DNA from: Isoetes taiwanensis | Lineage: Eukaryota; Streptophyta; Lycopodiopsida; Isoetales; Isoetaceae | Direction: 5' to 3' | Assembly (NCBI GenBank): GCA_021234155.1 | Contig: JAJEKV010000485.1 | Span: 62,001-126,000, forward strand | DNA: 64,000 bases | Shown here: positions 35,701-46,977 of the stretch, in pieces | Layout of the letters: each line of letters begins with the position of its first letter | Position numbering within the stretch: the stretch's first letter is position 1 | Translations under genes and position numbers: made by a program | The notes under the pieces: model-generated | What the model was told of the DNA's origin: nothing | The model's database searches: none | Seen by the model: only the letters and a program-made list of their open reading frames with translations

Positions 35701-37919
35701 GCCCTGACGCGACTCAAGGCGGCACCACGAGGCCGAGGCACCCATGGTACCTCCCCCCATGCCTCATGTGGTGCTTCTTCGCGCCATCCATGCCTAAACC
35801 CCAACCACCCCCGGGTCCCGGAGGGAAGCGGTGTGTGCACCCCTCACTACAAAACCATCTATCTTGGACCTCGTGAGGGAGCCCTGTGGATGGTGATCAA
35901 GAAACGACGATTCTCCAATGCCCCCGAGCTCGCCCCTAAAGAATTCTAAATTCTAAGATCACACAACTCTAAATCGATGAAAAAAAAATAAATAAACTCG
36001 ACTTATTTTGAATAACACTACGCTCCATCTACATCTAAAAGAACAAGATCTAAAATTAAAAGACAACCTATATTTGTGTCCATGACTATATAATCCAACA
36101 ATAGAAATCTATGCTTATACTAGAGACTAACCTGGCTTGCCAAGAAACATCCTAAACGGTCAGGTAATCCAAGGCCAAGGCCTGGCCAAGGCCCCGCCCG
36201 CCCACTTATACCCACCATATCTATTTTAAAACATTACAAATGTAAGTTTAAGCATGTAATCTACTAGAAACATGTAAAAAAATTTACTAACAAAAAACAC
36301 ATAGCGATTATTGAGCAATCAATGACATGCAACAAAGAAGAGGAAATTTAACAAATTCTAAATTCCGTGGAGAATTTGAATTCGCTAGTTCACGCTTGAC
36401 TTATAACTATACACTACAATATGTCAAGACAGTAATCCATTTGGGTGGATATAGAGAACCCTTTTTTAGAACAGCCTTTAGCCTTTTTCTTATTGCCACG
36501 ACCATTTACATAAGCAAAAAGAAGAACTAGAGATGCAATGAGAGGAAAAAATTGCACTTTGAGTGCTTTTATTTATAACATTTGGACACAATACATTTGA
36601 GTTCTTGATTGGGTTAAAACCCAAGCGCTTTCTAATATTCATCAAAAGAAATAAGAATGTCGAGAGGATTCATGATCTGCCTAATTGGTAAATGCGCCCA
36701 CCTTCAAGCATTAAAGATGAAAAGGATTCAAAAAATTTTCACTAGAATGAAGCTATTCTTCAAGGAAATAGATGCAATTATTTACATGCATGCGCTTAAT
36801 TATTATTTGTATGTCAGAATGAACAAGATGGAGAAATTTTTCTAACCTTATATTGTGCTCCAAGCCGCAGAGAAACACGGGCTCTCAAGAAGTTAAAAAG
36901 CCGCCTTTACCCGCTTCCAAGCTCAAGAAATTTAGAATCTATATGCCATATAAAATGCAAACAAAATAATTACCAATTGAAAGCAATTTGCAAAACCATG
37001 TGCATAACCAAAGCAAAAGAATATAACATAATCTCTCTTTATAATAAAAGAGAATAATTAAAGGAAGCACCAAAAGGAAGTAGGATTGAAATGTCCTCTT
37101 TGTATAGCACTAATTTGTGCCCCAAAACTCTTTGAGGGCTCCAAGTCCAATTTTCGGCTTTGTGATTTCGTGGTTTTCGTCAGCGCACACATCACTGAAA
37201 GATTTCTTGTATATACTTACCATTAAAAAAGAAATTGTTAACAAAGGGCAAACACTACGTATGAAAAGGAACAAATTAGACAAGAAAAACCAATGAATCC
37301 ACCCAAGAGGGCTATTTTTCAACTAGATCTTGCTTTTTTCGTGAGTTGCTTTATTATCCAAATTCCAAGACTTTCCAAGCAAACTCCTTATTTCTACATG
37401 AATTTACCTTATTCTTTATATAAAGCGTATATAGAATCGGAGCAAGAGGGATATATAAAGCCGACATTTACCTTAAAGTCAGCAGGATAGAATCGAGCAA
37501 GAATCAAGGCGTAATGGTTTCGAGCAGAGAACCTGAGCAAAGAAATCAAGGCGAAAACAGAGAAACCCAAGTCCGATAACACGTAAACCATGTTGTTTTC
37601 GCCATTAAAACACGCCCGGAACAGCATGTAAAAGGGCACAATTTAGATTCATAAGAAAACGATCAAGAAAAAGAAAAAGAAACCCACCAAAGAACCGAAG
37701 CATCAAAGGATCCGAACCCAAGAAACGATCGCCTTTATCACCTCATGTTCTACTTGCATTAGACATGATCCTCGATCAAACAAGAACTCGTAAGATAAGA
37801 AATCAAAAGAACCGACTTTGGGAGTCCAAATGGTTTCGAGCGTAGAATCGGAGCAAGAATCGCGAATGGTTTCGAGCAAGCAGTGAAATAATCGGAGCAC
37901 TGTGAATAAATCAGAATAA
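32741..37919. other. Interior of the large element: no gene identified, local tandem repeats
   Basis: GC-rich from 33.5 to 35.9 kb, then AT-rich. A block around acatgatgtaga with cacaaagacat recurs at about 33,718-33,756 and 33,967-33,995. The phrase ggataagcccatgtc..ccatgtgatcctc recurs at about 34,218 and 34,287. Open frames at 34,257-34,782 and 35,557-35,949 have no known domain; GC bias alone can keep them open. A G run lies at about 34,914-34,925. Confidence 0.4.
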
Positions 37920-38565
37920 CTCCGGAAGGGTTTCCATAGCCGAGAATTTTTCCTGGTTAACAATTTGCTGTTTAATGTGTAGAATAAATGCTAGAATAAA
38001 TCAGTAGAAAAAATCAGTGTATTAACTTACCAAGAGCTTGAATCGAGCCGAAAAATCTCAAAGCATGAAATGCAACCTCAGAGGCGAGAGCGTAAAAAAT
38101 TAGCTTAATTTCGCAATAGGACACTAGCAATAGAGTAAACCCAGAGTAGAATCGGCCTCACCACTTATTTCCTAGCCCCAACTCAGGAAGGGTTTCCATG
38201 GCAAACTGAACTTTTCCTACAGAGAGCTCAATCTTTCTATAAAACACGGAACTCCTCGCTCAATCTTTTTATAAAATCGATCTTGAAGCGCCTCAATCCG
38301 ATCAAGCAACTCAATCGCATGCAAGGAAGCAAAAACCGACCGGGTCGAGGAAGAGGAAGAAAAAAAATTTACTTTTTTTTGAATAGGCTTTTATCAGAGC
38401 GTGAGAAAATTAATTACAAGCATTAATTAACAATTGGTTGCGCTGGATAACTAAAATATAATTTTTTGCGGAAACCCGATCAGAAGCTCAAAGGGAAACC
38501 TTCCTTTTCACTTTAAATTTGGAAGGGTTTCCACAAATGAAATTTGGAAGGGTTTCCTTTTTTAA
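37920..38565. repeat. Right cluster of GGAAGGGTTTCC motifs
   Basis: Copies occur at about 37,925, 38,187, 38,487 (opposite orientation, one base short), 38,520 and 38,547. They are less dense than on the left. The sequence ends in ccccaatcgggg at about 38,568. Confidence 0.8.
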
Positions 38566-40800
38566 TAACCCCAATCGGGGAGATAGTGTGAGCGTGTTTA
38601 GACCGTGAGATAAAACTAAAGAAAAACCCAATAATTTTAACCAAACGGTTATTACTTTTAGGTCTAATAATGCCCTTGGGCCAGGGCGTTATCTCCCTTA
38701 ACGCACTTGTCCGAGGGTTTGCATCAGAGCCAGAAGCAGGGGCGCCAGATCCATGTCTGCTATGAGAGTGGCTAAAGATGCATCAGAGAATAACAATGAT
38801 GCTATGAAGACACCACTCTATAAATCCATTTGCTCGTCCAAGAAGCCCTCTTTGAGATGGAGCCGCCGTCAGATTCGACCGAGAAGAAAACCCTATTTTT
38901 GAAATGCATTGGATGGCTAAAAGGTAATCCCTAACACAAAAAAATGCAAAGGGAAGTCCCGGCTTAAAGAGACCCGCATGATATCGATTTATTGGAAAAG
39001 CTACGCCCGCTTTTGATTGGCGAGCAAATTGAGCAGATTGTGAAGTGGGTAAGCAATAGTGGATTGCCGTAATACAAAGACATGTTTTGGGCGATTCATT
39101 GTGCTAGAAAGCCTTGGTCAGAGAAGATCAAGGAGATGAGAAGATGAAAGCTTCTGAGGAGATTTTGGGGAGTATGGCAATTTGGGAGGTCCATCTGCTC
39201 TGCTTTGTGCTTGAAAACTTGGTAAGACGACAGAATCATCAGAATGTCCTAGGATTTTATAGAGATTTTAGTTTAAAACCCTAGGATCTTATGAGAAATA
39301 GTGTAAAAATTTAATGAATCACATTAGTCAGAATAGAGAGTATGTACCGAATTTGGCATGGCCAAGGTAGCCGAATTTGGCATGGCTTTGAGTGGCTTCG
39401 TGATTCCCGTGTGTTTTTTGAAAGAAAATAGCATTGGTGAATGATAATGGCATTTCAAATGGTCGCTCCTCCACATCCTCGATGGTTAAGAGCTCCCGGG
39501 TGAAAAAAACTCGATGTCCCATTGATTTGATGCTAATAAGCTTGCATCTCGTTGGTTGCAACTGTGCCCTCGATTCATGCATGTATCATGCACTATCGGG
39601 CAGTAGTGTTGCAAAAGAATTTGCTTAACCGCATTGAAAAGGATCTACTAAGCAAGGGAAGGATCTACCTAAATCACGCATATTTGAAGCAAAAATAATC
39701 AGAGCCTTGCTTCTCTTAGTTTCGTGGAGCGTGAGCTTTGCTCAAAACAAAGGGTGGTAGTGGCGTATATAGTGGCGGTAGTGGTAAGTATAGGGCCATT
39801 GCTGCCCGTGATCAATATTCTTTAACCCAAACAATTGGTGTAAAATCTGCCATCGATATATGTGGAGCGCTTCAAATGGTTCTCATTGACTTTGGGGCCG
39901 TGACATCTCAAAGGTATATTTTGTTTTATTATAACAGATTGATCTCTACAATGTATTAATATTGGTGAAAATTTTGTATGATGTCTGCTGTTAATCTTTC
40001 AAAATCCAATGGAGCATGCCTCGCACTTATGTGTCAAGTTTAGTTGTAGATCCCGTGACCGATTCTAGGCATGGTGCTTGGCTCCACCGTGTAGATTTAG
40101 ATGGTAGCTAAGTGGCTTCATGTGCTTGCTTGCCGGGGTGCTTTCTAGAGTTGTCTCAGAGGATTTGCTAAGTGGATGTGACATTGCTCTCCTATTTTCT
40201 TTTTGTCTTTAAGATTGACCATAATGTCTTGGATGTCTCATAGGGTTGTCTTATTGTTGCGGTGTGCAATGAATTATAGAAAGGGGTTTACCACTTGCTC
40301 CTTTGTGCATTCACCCCGTGTACTTTGCTATTGCTTACTTCAACATCATCCTTCCGTGGTGCGTGCTACTTGTTCAATAGGTACATCAAAAAAGCTTGAA
40401 ATGCTAAAGATTTAACATCGATAATTATAACTAACCTATGGGTTTTTTTGTATTTATTGAAATTCAGGTTTAGGAATATAAAACATCAAAAGGTTTTTGA
40501 AGATCTAGCATATCACAACAAGGAAAACAAGGAAGTTGTTACCGATCACCTTGCCACATTATTCTTATTGACATCAGAGATTGTTACATGTAATTAAATG
40601 TGAATTACATTCAAATAAAGGAGTTCTTGTTATATATGCTCTTATTTTTCATAATAAATTCACATTAAACTCAAGCAAAGATCACAGGCTAAGTGTAAAA
40701 TAAATAATGCGCATAAAGTGCAAATGAAAACAAAATTCAAAACCTTCAAGAAAAAGAAGAATGATGAAAAGCTTGATGAATAACTTGACGGATTTTCTCG
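38566..40800. other. Unidentified region, possible former exons
   Basis: Open stretches such as CPIDLMLISLHLVGCNCALDS (39,434-39,628) and ICGALQMVLIDFGAV (39,738-39,959) do not match a family I recognise. An imperfect palindrome (taatgcccttgggcca..gggcgttat) lies at about 38,668-38,692. Confidence 0.35.
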
Positions 40801-40815
40801 ACAAAAACCCTCACA

Positions 40816-41345
40816 TCTTGTAGTGAAGTGATATTATATGTGGCATTGTCAATGATGCTACATCTAATACTAATCATATCAATGATGCCATTGTGAGTGA
40901 TTTAATTGGGATGCTATAGGAACGACAATATTACGTTGCTCGTGTTGACATTATGAATGATTTACTTATAGCAAAGAATGTGATCCTATAGCTTGCACTA
41001 TTATACCACTACAATGACAAAATGCATGATTCAATTACAAAGACTACAATGACAAAATGCATGATTTAATTACAAAGAATACATGTGATCGATAAATGAC
41101 ACTATTATAACAATACAGAACAAAATGCATGAGATTATAACCGCAGCATATAGATGATGCTACAAAATGATACTATTATGCCACCACAATGCCATAAAAA
41201 TATGATATTATAATTGTCGTTATTGGTGATGCTACAAGTGATTTATATAGATGATGCAATTTCATCAACAGCCATCATTATTTATTGTGTCAAATTCTAA
41301 AAAATTTGAAAGTGCAATTTTAAGCAAATAAATGATGAAACCAAA
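40816..41345. repeat. AT-rich repeat array adjoining a TCTTGTAGTG motif
   Basis: TCTTGTAGTG at 40,816-40,825 is the reverse complement of a CACTA terminus. The following 500 bp have the same atgatg/atcatc-biased, AT-rich style as 20,950-21,640, including a short tandem repeat (actacaatgacaaaatgcatga) at about 41,019 and 41,043. As at 20-21 kb, the array adjoins an R1 copy. Confidence 0.5.
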
Positions 41346-41370
41346 GGACTTAGATTGCTTAGATTGCATA

Positions 41371-41965
41371 GTTCAAGGTACATAATTGCTTTTCCTCCTA
41401 TTAATAATGTGGATCAATTGAGGCTATATGTAAATAGTTCTATGAATTGCATGGGAAAATGAAATGATTTGTATTGTATAACCGTATTAGTTAAAAATTA
41501 TTTATGCATGGAGGGGTATATACACCAAGTTAGTTATAGGAATTTAGTTCGGCTTTACAACAAAGTACCTTTGTTTCGCCCTCGCATCCATTGCAACAAA
41601 TTCAACTAATGAAAATATCAAAGGGCTTTTGAAAATCGAAGGCATTAATGGGTTGGTTTCGGTCTTCCATGCCCTATGCTTAAGGTGGTTCCTTTGTCTT
41701 TCTTCCATACATAAATGCTTTGTTAACAAACCGACAAACAAGGTTATTTCAAGGTAGCAAATCAACATATAAAGTCTCAACCTTTTTATACACTTTTCTT
41801 TGTATTTACAATGTTCTTGTCATGGCATTAAAATGTTGGGTTCCATTCCATCTATTTTAGATAAATAAGAAAATGGCAACATATGGCTAAGAACAAAGAA
41901 CTTACTTTTGTCCCAGACGGTATGAATGTCTTGAGTATTTGCAATGAAGTGGGTCAAAGACCGTG
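41371..41965 (+). repeat. Duplicated segment R1, copy B
   Basis: Direct-orientation copy of 20,350-20,949. Landmarks in the same order are agttcaaggtacataattgc, ggctatatgtaaatagttc, caccaagttagttatagg, gaaggcattaatgggttgg, and caatgaagtgggtcaaagac. Here the sequence continues into gtgacacatgacccgac rather than a CACTA motif. Confidence 0.9.
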
Positions 41966-43060
41966 ACACATGACCCGACATATGTGTCATTTGATTAAAC
42001 AACCACTAACGTGAACTCAAAATAAAATCTAATCTTTTTGTGAGATTCACAAATCTTCACTTGTTAGCCCATCCTTTTGACAATAATGTGCCCGCTAAGT
42101 TCGCAATTTGTAGCTTGAATGAGTAAGAATGGAAGGTCTCTTATGGTAAAACTTCTAGCATGTGAAACTTTTGCAAAGGTATTCATGTAGATTTGTGAAA
42201 GGTTGCATGTCGTGATCACCATGCAAGCTTATTCAAAGTGCATTCTTGTGATAGATTGCATGTAGCATGATACATATGAATGTTCAAAATAGGTAAAAAC
42301 ATCTAAATAGCCGATGGCAAAAGATAACACCTACAATAATCAAACAAAGAGATTTTAAGAGAACATATAAGAGCAAGTTACCTGAGAATGACGGGACACA
42401 TTTGGCAAAGAAGCCAGGGACCTGAAATTTCATTGTCCTACCACAAGAATCCCCAAGAAAACAAATTTGTGTTTATAGTATTCAATTCCTCGCATGCAAA
42501 AGAACATAACATTAACAAAGAAATTCAAGATGTAAATTTCAATAGATTATGCATAAAATGCAAAAATATAACAACCACCATCACAAAAGTAAAAAAACAT
42601 TTTAGCTATTACTACACCCATAGTTCTTATTCCTTTGTCACCGATATGCGCCTTTGCTTCCACTTCTTCCACTGGGATTGTAACATGCAGTTCTCTTGGC
42701 ATTGGTAAAACCTGTAGCAAGCGTTCTCTTGTTAACATTGCCTTGTAAACCTGATCTTAGCTGCAAGTCCTAGAGGTCCAATGGAAATATTAAGGAATAC
42801 CATCACCTAAGATTTTCAAGCTTGAAGCATAGACAATCTTATATTATAATGTTATACCGTAAGTAGTGCACCGAGCCCTAAATTGGGCGGTCCGGATTAA
42901 TCTACCCAACGATGTAGATGATGTCACGTTACAAGCCTTTTTAGCTAAAAAAAAAAGCAAAAAAAAAAGGGGTTTGGACGTATTAGGGTTCCGTTTGTTT
43001 TTTTGTCTCTACGAATTCGCTCTTACCTGTTCTGAGCTCCGGCAATCCCTAATATCGGCC
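41966..43060. other. Intergenic DNA upstream of the CHX fragment
   Basis: The 106-codon frame at 42,388-42,708 looks like chance. A-rich runs at about 42,949-42,969 precede the CHX start. No promoter motif could be assigned with confidence. Confidence 0.4.
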
Positions 43061-43690
43061 ATGGCAAACAACACCGTCTGTAAGCACATGAGCGCTACCT
43101 CCAATGGGATTTTCCAAGGCGATAATCCCCTTGATTTTTTCGTGGGTCTTCTGGTTCTGATCGTTCAAATTCGCTTCATCGTCGTTCTTACCCGAGTCCT
43201 TGCTTTCTTACTGAAGCCCTTGCTTTCTCATTGCAAAAATCATTGTAAGGCTTTCTTCTTTCCAGATTTCTATAATATCTAGGCAAATTGATCAGAAAGA
43301 TATTTCAATAGTTTTTGGATCAGGAAAGTTCAAGATATTTTGTAGTTGAGTTTAATATCCTATTTATAGATTTCTGTAAATCACCCTATTTCGATTGTGT
43401 TTCTTGAACTAGCAGCACAAATTTGATATGCTAGGGCTTAACAGTTCTGGAATCATTTGTTGATATGGGTCTTCTATTCTTCCTCTTCATGTAGGTCTTG
43501 AGCTTGATCTGAGATCCATAATGAGAATTGGAAGGCAAGCTCTGCTGATTGCAGTGGCTGGAATCAGCCTTTCCTTTGCAGGAGGAGTAGGGGTCTCATT
43601 TGTTTTGCATGCCACCATCAACAAAGATGTCAAGTTTATCACGTTCTTGATTTTCATGTTGGTAGCTATGTCCATCACTGCGCTACTTTT
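43061..43690 (+). pseudogene. CHX-type cation/H+ exchanger, 5' exon fragments
   Basis: CHX proteins are membrane K+(Na+)/H+ antiporters of the CPA2 family. Exon A starts at ATG 43,061 and reads MANNTVCKHM..NGIFQGDNPLDF then VVLTRVLAFLLKPL, the conserved CHX N-terminus. It diverges at LSHCKNHC, with a possible donor (cattGTAAGG) at 43,245. Exon B follows an acceptor (tcttcatgtAG) at 43,494 and reads LELDLRSIMRIGRQALLIAVAGISL then GVGVSFVL..FITFLIFMLVAMSITALLF. The segment between them (normally PRVIAEIxGGILLGPSALG and the next helix) is missing, and after about 43,690 the CHX match stops before PVLAR. This is a deleted fragment carrying about 130 of roughly 800 residues. Confidence 0.8.
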
Positions 43691-44041
43691 TACCACAAAC
43701 AACACAGCGTTGCAAGGATACAAGCAAGAAGCGGATGAAAAAACACACCCAAGGCAACCGCAGACTGTGCAAGCGCGTCATAATGCTGAGGTAAAGATCC
43801 TTATGCCTAATGCTAAAAACCAATAGAGATGTGAACTTTGTCTAATTGTCATTTAGCGGTGATTGCCTTAAGGACAAAAGTAAATCAAGATGGGTGATAG
43901 CAAACGCACAAGTTACTCGAACATTTTAGTAACAGTCTTATCTTAAGTTACAAGTGCTGAAAATGTTGTTTCTACACGTATTTTTTATCTGGTTGGTCCA
44001 GTAATCATAAAGATGTTTTATAATTGTGCTAATGTATTGAG

Positions 44042-44911
44042 ACAATGAAACAGAGAAAGGAGTGCCAGAGTTTTGGGTAACAGCTATGAAAATAAATGAA
44101 GTATTAGCAATGCAGGTAAATTTGATATTGCACTCGAGGATAAAAATCACGTTTTTTATATCTTTTTTGTTTTTATTCAGATTACGGAGCGTGATGAAGA
44201 TGCCCTTAAATATCTTACGGACATAAAGTGCATTCATTTGGATAATCCCAAAGGCTTCAGGCTAGACTTTTACTTTGATGTAAACCCATATTTTAAAAAC
44301 ACTATGGTAAGGGTTGATCAACTTGCTAACAACTGCTTTAGCTCTTATGCTTCATAACTTTAATGTTTCACTCTTGCAGTTGAGCAAGACATATCACATG
44401 GTTGATGAAGATGAACCTATTTTGGAACGTGCTATTGGGTAGATTGGCAACTTTCATGCTCATGTGTTTCTGTTAATAGTATATATTGGTTCTTATTCTG
44501 TGGTTGTTTTTAGGATGGAAATTGAGTGAATTGCTGGAAAGAATCTGACCCAAAAAGTCTTGAAGAAGAAGCCTAAAAAGGGTGCCAAGAATGCAAAGCC
44601 TGTTACCAAGACAGAGCAGTGCAAAAGCTTCTTCAATTTCTTCAGCCCACCACAAGTACCAGAGGATGATGATGAAATAGATCAGGAAGAGGTAATCCTA
44701 CAGAGGGGGCAAGTGTCTTTTTTTGTTTAGTTCCATTGACAAGTAAATACATTCTTTATGGTTTTACAGGCAGAAAATTTGCAAGATATGATGGAACAGG
44801 ACTATGACATTGGGTGTGTATTGTGATGTATTATACTACACTTCTGCATGTTACGATTTTGATCTAATACATGTCATATTTGTCAGGTCAACTATCAAGG
44901 AGCAAAATTAT
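44042..44911 (+). pseudogene. NAP1-like histone chaperone, internal exons with introns
   Basis: NAP1 proteins carry H2A-H2B and assemble nucleosomes. Six exon pieces keep canonical GT..AG borders: 44,042-44,115 ([21 protein letters not shown]), 44,181-44,306 ([25 protein letters not shown]), 44,380-44,438 (LSKTYHMVDEDEPILERAIG), 44,514-44,691 (..[31 protein letters not shown]), 44,770-44,813 (AENLQDMMEQDYDIG) and 44,887-44,911 (STIK). The conserved Trp after EIE is TGA at 44,527, and an extra base after STIK disrupts KDKIIP. Sequence after 44,911 is unrelated. Retained introns show it is a duplicated genomic fragment, not a processed copy. The preceding CHX exons are in the same orientation. 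Confidence 0.85.
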
Positions 44912-44932
44912 ACCATGTTAAATGAGGTTAAT

Positions 44933-45156
44933 GAAATAAGATTGTATCTAGCCTTGCAACAGAACAATTTCCAGATCATCTTCAAAGCCCCGCATGCCCA
45001 TTTACCGACTTATGGGAGCAGAAGCAAACCCTTTCAAGCAACTTGAAATAAGATTGTATCTAGCCTTGCAACAGAGCAATTTCCAGATCCTCTTCAAAGC
45101 CGCCCCCCATTTAGTTAATTATGGGAGTAGAAGCAAAGCCTTTCAAGCAACGTTAC
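44933..45156 (+). repeat. 112-bp tandem duplication
   Basis: gaaataagattgtatctagc starts at 44,933 and again at 45,045. Both copies run through atttccagatc, cttcaaagcc and atgggag.agaagcaaa to tttcaagcaac. They begin about 20 bp after the NAP1 homology ends, close to the breakpoint. Confidence 0.9.
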
Positions 45157-45491
45157 ACATCTATTGCCCCAGATGTAACAAAGGATTTGGTGTTCGGTTA
45201 GATCATCAATTTTCGTATATGTGGTAATTACTTTTATTTTAAAGGCAAGAAGCACCTTTAAAAGAAATGTCCTTTTAGACCTTTTGCCTAGCTTAAAAAG
45301 GGCCTAGAACGACTTATAGAAACTGACGTAGAAGAAGCAAAGGAAAAAGATAACCTTTTTTTCCTTTTCAAAGCCGACCTTTTTCGAAAATCACCTTTTA
45401 GACCTTTGCGTAGCTTATAAAATGGCTCTTTAGCAGGGCTTCAAGGCTTGCATTTGCATTTGTAGAGTGCCTGGTGTATAGTAGGCTAAAG

Positions 45492-45919
45492 ATGGACGAC
45501 AATAATGAACATAACCTAGGTATCCAAGACGATGGCATCGTTATCAACTCTACGGTAACCAACTCTACGGTAACACACATTTTTTATTGCATAAAAAAAA
45601 AGTGTCAAATTAACATGATGCTTTTGTTTTATAGGCACCCATATAAAATGATACAGATAATGTGCTCCAGCACATTGCTCAGCTGGAGCAAGCAATCCAT
45701 CATTTACATGGTTCAATGACGACATTTGACGTGAACTTGGATGAACGCCCAAACATCACGCTCCCACAACTGAATGCACTTCAAGCTACACTTCGTCAAC
45801 ACCTAAACGAACGAATCCAACAACATATTCTTGGCACCCGTTCATTTTTATCCTTTGTACAAAAATTACGAGAAGAGAAAATCCAAGAGATACAACATCA
45901 ACGACGTAGCAAAGCTTGA
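45492..45919 (+). CDS. Hypothetical small protein, possibly two exons
   Basis: An ATG at 45,492 begins MDDNNEHNLGIQDDG. A possible intron (GTAACACACA at about 45,568 to tgttttatAG at about 45,634) precedes a second open stretch. That stretch (45,662-45,919) encodes an amphipathic, Gln/His-rich helical sequence (QHIAQLEQAIHHLHG, LNALQATLRQHLNERIQ, KLREEKIQEIQHQRR). It resembles a coiled coil. No family was recognised, and joining the exons at the obvious splice sites leaves a stop, so this may be a remnant. The upstream 45,240-45,470 contains repeated ccttttagacctttgc blocks. Confidence 0.25.
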
Positions 45920-46159
45920 GTTCATTACCAACAACCTATAGGTCCAGATGATTGATTAGTGGATAATGTATGTCCTATTGTTCTGTTGCATATACGTATG
46001 GGCTACCATATGATACAACCCAAATTTTTGCTATAAAAAAAGTTATAAAAGTTAGGAACATCAGTTCTTTTGTATATTCTATATTTCTTCTCCCAATGGC
46101 TCTTGCTACAAATAAATAAAGTTTCATATCATCTTAAAAAAGATAAAATTTTACACCAT

Positions 46160-46310
46160 CGAAAAAACATGAAAAAAAAGAGGGGGTAAAAGGTATCAAA
46201 GGTAAAAGGTGTAAAAGGTAAAAAAGGGTAAAAGGTAAAAGGTAAAAAAAAGGGAAAAAGGTGTAAAAGGTAAAAGGTGTAAAAGGTAAAGGTGTTTTAC
46301 ACCTTTATGA
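46160..46310. repeat. GTAAAAG-type low-complexity tract
   Basis: Irregular array of ggtaaaaggtgtaaaag units, with an inverted tail (aggtgttttacacctt) that forms a short hairpin near 46,290-46,307. Confidence 0.9.
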
Positions 46311-46350
46311 TACAAGTGGTTCGCAAACACCATGTCAAATACATATTCAC

Positions 46351-46977
46351 GTGGAGTTTTTAGAAGGCCATACCTTTTTCCAAAAAATCGCCTTCTTCAC
46401 CTTTTTCACCTTTTTGCCATATTATAAAATAGGAAGATTTAGCTTTCAAGAACCGAGGAGCACCCAAGGCACATGGAGGAACATAATGAGCAAGGAGTTA
46501 TCTATATCGAACTTGAAGGAGACAATCAATGGGACACTAAGGAGCAACAAGCACAAAATAAAGAGGGACATAATGAGCAAACATGTATCTACATCGGACT
46601 TCAAGGAGACGAACACATGGAGACTGAAAACCAACAAGCACAAAACCATGAGAGAGACGACCAACGGATATATGACCAACAAAGAAGAGCACGAGATCAA
46701 GAGCCAAGAAGAAGTTCTGGACACATCAGTGGTTGAGATTATCAACCAACAAGAAGTTGACAAGATAGCAGACCTTATATACACAAGTGACAATATGCTC
46801 CTAGCTACATCACAAAGAGTTATAGACTTTGACTATAAGCTTACCTCAAAACCTGCTCAAGTTAACAACATGCTCCCACTCAGATCTGCTATGTACAGGC
46901 ACCGTGCTATTCTACTCAAAGCTCTTAGAGATACCAATGCAACACTATCTAACATGAAGGAGTTAGGTTTCTTTTAA
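46351..46977 (+). CDS. Hypothetical 208-codon ORF with 29-residue in-frame repeats
   Basis: One continuous frame covers about 630 bp. After about 44 residues an 87-bp unit is repeated (46,481 and 46,568), giving NIMSKELSISNLKET and DIMSKHVSTSDFKET with a partial third unit. The C-terminal third (VVEIINQQEVDKIADLIYTSD, LRSAMYRHRAILLKALRDTN) looks like a helical globular domain and is the most gene-like part. A second plus frame is also open across the repeats, as expected when the repeat length is a multiple of three. No family recognised. The N-terminal start is uncertain; an inner ATG at 46,486 is as plausible. Confidence 0.35.
   Translation: MEFLEGHTFFQKIAFFTFFTFLPYYKIGRFSFQEPRSTQGTWRNIMSKELSISNLKETINGTLRSNKHKIKRDIMSKHVSTSDFKETNTWRLKTNKHKTMRETTNGYMTNKEEHEIKSQEEVLDTSVVEIINQQEVDKIADLIYTSDNMLLATSQRVIDFDYKLTSKPAQVNNMLPLRSAMYRHRAILLKALRDTNATLSNMKELGFF

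Larger units (their letters stand above)
29336..38565 (+). mobile_element. Candidate large DNA transposon bounded by GGAAGGGTTTCC motif clusters
   Basis: Both ends hold clusters of a motif with consensus ATGGAAACCCTTCC/GGAAGGGTTTCCAT in both orientations (29,341-29,750 and 37,925-38,560). Away from these two clusters the motif was not noticed in the window. A degenerate MULE-like transposase lies between them. Clustered subterminal motifs in both orientations are typical transposase binding sites of some DNA transposons. No clean terminal inverted repeat or target duplication was defined, so exact ends are uncertain. Other insertions may lie inside. Confidence 0.5.

Noticed and set aside
33456-35949. 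GC-rich ORFs (for example 34,309-34,782 and 34,990-35,463)
   Set aside because: Open on both strands with no family signature. GC bias and local tandem repeats are sufficient explanation.
42388-42708. 106-codon ORF upstream of the CHX fragment
   Set aside because: Low-complexity Lys/His/Phe composition and no homology to a CHX exon or any family.
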